Source: CAVSWN01 sp046728115 (lineage in GTDB: Bacteria; Acidobacteriota; Vicinamibacteria; Vicinamibacterales; CAVVIG01). From it: a stretch of DNA of 30,153 bases. Positions within the stretch are counted from its first letter, which is position 1; every line of letters starts with the position of its first letter. The notes below the pieces were generated by a model, which saw nothing but the letters and a program-made list of their open reading frames with translations, ran no database searches and had not been told where the DNA came from. A program made the position numbers and the translations under genes. The stretch is taken from positions 1-30,153 of the forward strand of contig JBKPDW010000539.1 of assembly GCA_046728115.1 (NCBI GenBank), given 5' to 3'. Of the stretch, positions 28,092 to 30,153 are shown piece after piece.

Positions 28092-28484
28092 CTATCCGCG
28101 CGGGGGTGGCGAGTCGGGAGGAGAGGACCATCCGAGAGGATCCGCGTTGAACACAGACGCGCAACGAGCGGTGTTGCTCGGTGCGATCACGGACGCTGAC
28201 GATGCGAGCACGCCGGCCGGACCGACGAGCGACGCCGCTAGTGCGGCGAGCGGATCCGAGGTGCTGCGACACGAGCAGGAATGCGAAGCTGGCGTCGATT
28301 TGGATTTCGATGCCGTGTGATGCATCGGGCACATCTGCCCGTCACCGTGTTCGCAAGTACATTCTGCTCCAACGGCAGCAGATGTGGTCGAGCACAGGGC
28401 CCTGGGAACAGAGACCAGCAGACACAGATGGAGTACGAGCCAGCCGCCGGCGATACGCACAAGCTGAGGCCGCATCCACGCCAT
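28092..28484 (-). CDS. Small exported Cys/His/Met-rich protein, putative metal binder
   Basis: The 130-residue product starts with a hydrophobic signal or anchor (about 10-30). A dense ligand cluster follows: ECTCEHGDGQMCPMHH with Cys42, Cys44, His46, Cys52, Met54, His55 and His56, then SHSCSC with His68, Cys70 and Cys72. A second hydrophobic stretch (about 79-100) and a Pro-rich end (SSPPDSPPPRG) complete it. The pattern looks like a copper or other soft-metal binding protein in the periplasm. I recall no named family with certainty. Start ATG 28484 (or ATG 28475) has no clear ribosome site. The opposite strand also has open frames here, but only this one has a signal peptide and ordered motifs. 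It is first in line ahead of the TonB receptor, 135 bp away. Confidence 0.6.
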   Translation of the reverse strand: MAWMRPQLVRIAGGWLVLHLCLLVSVPRALCSTTSAAVGAECTCEHGDGQMCPMHHTASKSKSTPASHSCSCRSTSDPLAALAASLVGPAGVLASSASVIAPSNTARCASVFNADPLGWSSPPDSPPPRG

Positions 28485-28572
28485 CGAACAGACAGCTTAG
28501 CACAGAGGCATAAGAGACCGTCGCCGCGACGCCAGCCTGAGGTCGCCTCGCGGCGTAAACTACTTGGAAGTC

Positions 28573-29811
28573 GTGGACAAGGTATCGGGTACGCTGGCGG
28601 TCCTCGGTTTGTGTCTGCTCACTACTTCGGCTGCGGCACAGACTCCACCCACCGATCGCACGCATTCGTCACAGGTCACCGATGGCGCATGGTCGTGGAC
28701 TACCGACGCGAATGTCTTCGTTGGCTACAACTATCAGAATCGCCTCTACGCCGACTTCTCGGCGTTCGAGTCCCAGAACTGGTTCATGGGCTCGGGCGAG
28801 CGCACGGTGGGGAGCGGCCGGCTCACGATTCAGGCGATGCTTTCCCTCGAACCGTTCACCATCGGCAAGCTGGTCTACGGCGGCGGCGAACACATCAACG
28901 CCGGCGGGTCCCCCCAGCTCTTCCAGACGGGTGAGAGTTATCAGGGCGCGCCGATCATCAACTTTCAGCATCCGCACGACCTCATCATGAATCTCGGCGC
29001 GACGTACCGGCTCGAGCGGCCCGGCGTCGCCTACGTCTTCGGCGCCGACGCCGTCGGCTCCCCCACGCTCGGGCCGACGCCGTACATGCACCGCAATTCC
29101 GCCCGCGACAACCCGGAGGCACCGCTCTCGCACCACTATCTCGACTCGACGCACGTCACTCCAGGTGTTCTTCGTGCAGGAGTCGAGACGAAGGGTTTCA
29201 CGTTCGAAACCTCGGTCTTTCGCGGCGAAGAGCCCAACGAGAATCGCCTGAACATCGATCGCCCGCGTCTGGATTCGTGGGCCGGTCGCGTGCAATGGCG
29301 CAACGGGCCGTGGAGCGCGCAGTTCTCGGGCGGACGCCTGCACGAACCGGAATGGTTCGAGCCTTACAACATGACGCGGTTGACAGCCTCTGTCGGCTTC
29401 GATGGAAGCGTAGGCGGACGGGCGCTCGCGACGACGATAGCCTGGGGCGAGAATCGCGAATTCACACCTTTTCGCGGCGTTGCCGACAGCTATCTGCTGG
29501 AGTCCGATTTCCGGGCGACAGAAGCGACGACCTTGTACGGTCGCGCCGAAAAAGTGAGGAAAGAAGTCCTCGGTCTTGGCTACCATCCCAAAGGATTCGG
29601 CCATCCACACATCTTCTCGGACATCACGGCCGTGACGATCGGCGCCGTGCGTGACCTGCCGATCATCCAGCGCGGGCGATTCGGCATCGGCGGTGATATC
29701 ACCGTGTACGGCATGTCGCCCGACATGGAGATGTTCTACGCTGGTTCCCGATCGTTTCACGTGTTCCTGCGGTGGCGTCCCAGCGGGACGTCGATGACGC
29801 ACGTGCATTGA
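28573..29811 (+). CDS. Outer-membrane barrel protein of a metal-locus-associated family
   Basis: The product is about 412 residues. A signal peptide (VSGTLAVLGLCLLTTSAAAQ) is followed by barrel strands and conserved-looking loops: FESQNWFMGSGERTVGSGRLT, LFQTGESYQGAPIINFQHPHDL, PTPYMHRNSARDNPEAPLSHHYLDSTHVTPGV and NRLNIDRPRLDSWAGRV. From memory, proteins with this pattern are annotated as hypothetical and often occur beside copper or heavy-metal resistance genes; no search was possible. Many His and Met residues line the loops, and the C-terminus is MTHVH. Start is either TTG 28564 or GTG 28573; I chose GTG because TTG is rare and the signal peptide fits both. It is divergent from the small Cys-rich gene and probably shares its control region (28485-28563). 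Confidence 0.78.
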   Translation: MDKVSGTLAVLGLCLLTTSAAAQTPPTDRTHSSQVTDGAWSWTTDANVFVGYNYQNRLYADFSAFESQNWFMGSGERTVGSGRLTIQAMLSLEPFTIGKLVYGGGEHINAGGSPQLFQTGESYQGAPIINFQHPHDLIMNLGATYRLERPGVAYVFGADAVGSPTLGPTPYMHRNSARDNPEAPLSHHYLDSTHVTPGVLRAGVETKGFTFETSVFRGEEPNENRLNIDRPRLDSWAGRVQWRNGPWSAQFSGGRLHEPEWFEPYNMTRLTASVGFDGSVGGRALATTIAWGENREFTPFRGVADSYLLESDFRATEATTLYGRAEKVRKEVLGLGYHPKGFGHPHIFSDITAVTIGAVRDLPIIQRGRFGIGGDITVYGMSPDMEMFYAGSRSFHVFLRWRPSGTSMTHVH

Positions 29812-29881
29812 CGTTCGCCTGAAGGCTCGCGCTACGAGGCCCCCTCGCGTTCCACAGCGGGGCGACGCCTTTAGGCGAGCG
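29812..29881. repeat. Large imperfect inverted repeat, REP-like or terminator
   Basis: TCGCCTGAAGGC (29815-29826) pairs with GCCTTTAGGCGA (29867-29878) with a single G-U wobble, and outer bases extend the stem by about three pairs. The 40-base interior holds its own hairpin CGAGG-CCC-CCTCG. It starts right after the stop of the outer-membrane protein gene, so it may end that transcript; its compound shape also suits a dispersed intergenic palindrome. Confidence 0.55.
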
Positions 29882-29899
29882 AATACCGCACGATCCTGT

Positions 29900-29945
29900 T
29901 ATTCTTGGCTTGGATAGCGATGGCCCTGTTCGGGGACCAAGGTCC
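29900..29945 (+). promoter_or_regulatory. -10-like TATTCT and GGACC-AA-GGTCC inverted repeat before the last gene
   Basis: TATTCT at 29900-29905 could serve as a -10 element. A short perfect inverted repeat, GGACC (29934-29938) and GGTCC (29941-29945), directly abuts the ATG at 29946 and could hide the ribosome site or bind a regulator. Neither has further support. Confidence 0.3.
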
Positions 29946-30153
29946 ATGTCCCTCGTCGCCTTGTCGGAACTGCTCGGCGCAACCGTGCGCGATGCCACCG
30001 GCACCGTGCGCGGACGTGTGCGCGAAATCGCCGTTGCTCCACAGGATCATCCCACCCGCGTCGCGTTTCTGATCGTACGCGGCAGCCAAGGCGAACGTGT
30101 AATACCGCTCGACACGGTCCGGTCGGCTGGCGTGGTGGTTCGCACCTTCACTG
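29946..30153 (+). CDS. PRC-barrel-like protein, N-terminal part (3' truncated)
   Basis: An open frame from ATG 29946 runs off the right edge with 69 codons visible. It begins MSLVALSELLGATVRDATG, continues with RGRVREIAVAPQDHPTRVAFLIVRG, then ERVIPLDTVRSAGVVV. This is the small-barrel pattern of a PRC domain: a start with a G-x-x-V-x-D turn, a linker, then a strand ending in IPLDTV. In some bacteria such a domain heads MgtE-like magnesium transporter or CBS proteins, so the full gene may be longer than a stand-alone PRC protein. The true identity depends on sequence beyond the window. Confidence 0.55.
   Translation, partial: MSLVALSELLGATVRDATGTVRGRVREIAVAPQDHPTRVAFLIVRGSQGERVIPLDTVRSAGVVVRTFT

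Noticed and set aside
28281..28934. 217-codon plus-strand frame over the control region
   Set aside because: It crosses the small Cys-rich gene and the start of the barrel gene out of frame and has no signal peptide or motif.

Overview
The window is a GC-rich bacterial chromosomal segment with genes on both strands. It shows no rRNA, tRNA, CRISPR, transposase or integrase that I can recognise. Its gene content points to a Gram-negative bacterium of the Acidobacteriota, plausibly the Vicinamibacterales. That content is an Oar-like TonB receptor with a carboxypeptidase-regulatory domain, a VPS10/sortilin-type propeller of about 1,080 aa, a DUF4159 protein, many exported proteins and decayed repeats between genes. 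The placement is inferred from gene families and was not tested by a search.

Left part (1-5801): the 3' end of an Omp85-type outer-membrane barrel, a DHFR/RibD-fold reductase, a hotdog acyl-CoA thioesterase, and an exported TPR protein carrying two retropepsin-like aspartyl protease lobes. A compact minus-strand set follows: seven-iron-type ferredoxin, nuoB, nuoI. Gaps here hold three kinds of low-complexity sequence: G-run words, a 15-bp tandem repeat, and CAGATT-like words.

Copper-type region (5892-14064): a tightly packed plus-strand operon encodes an outer-membrane barrel, a cupredoxin fused to a carboxypeptidase-regulatory-like domain, a histidine kinase, an NtrC-type sigma-54 activator and a second, probably lipid-anchored, cupredoxin. 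It converges on a minus-strand pair, a DUF305 lipoprotein and an LVIVD-type propeller. The kinase ends in three in-frame copies of a dispersed DNA repeat.

Middle (14235-23664): the exported VPS10-like propeller and an exported amidase with a large unknown N-terminal region form a probable minus-strand pair. A PAP2 phosphatase, a DUF4159 protein, a Tat-type Rieske lipoprotein, and a lipoprotein joining an unknown domain to a TRAP-like metallophosphoesterase follow.

Right part (23723-30153): a minus-strand set runs from a small Cys/His/Met-rich protein through the TonB receptor to a BNR propeller with a CYCC motif. It is divergent from an outer-membrane barrel of a type I associate with metal-resistance loci. 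I read this as a second metal-related locus. The window ends in the start of a PRC-barrel-like gene after a large hairpin element.

Most functions come from visible motifs. The copper assignments are inferences from ligand-like residues and neighbourhood.
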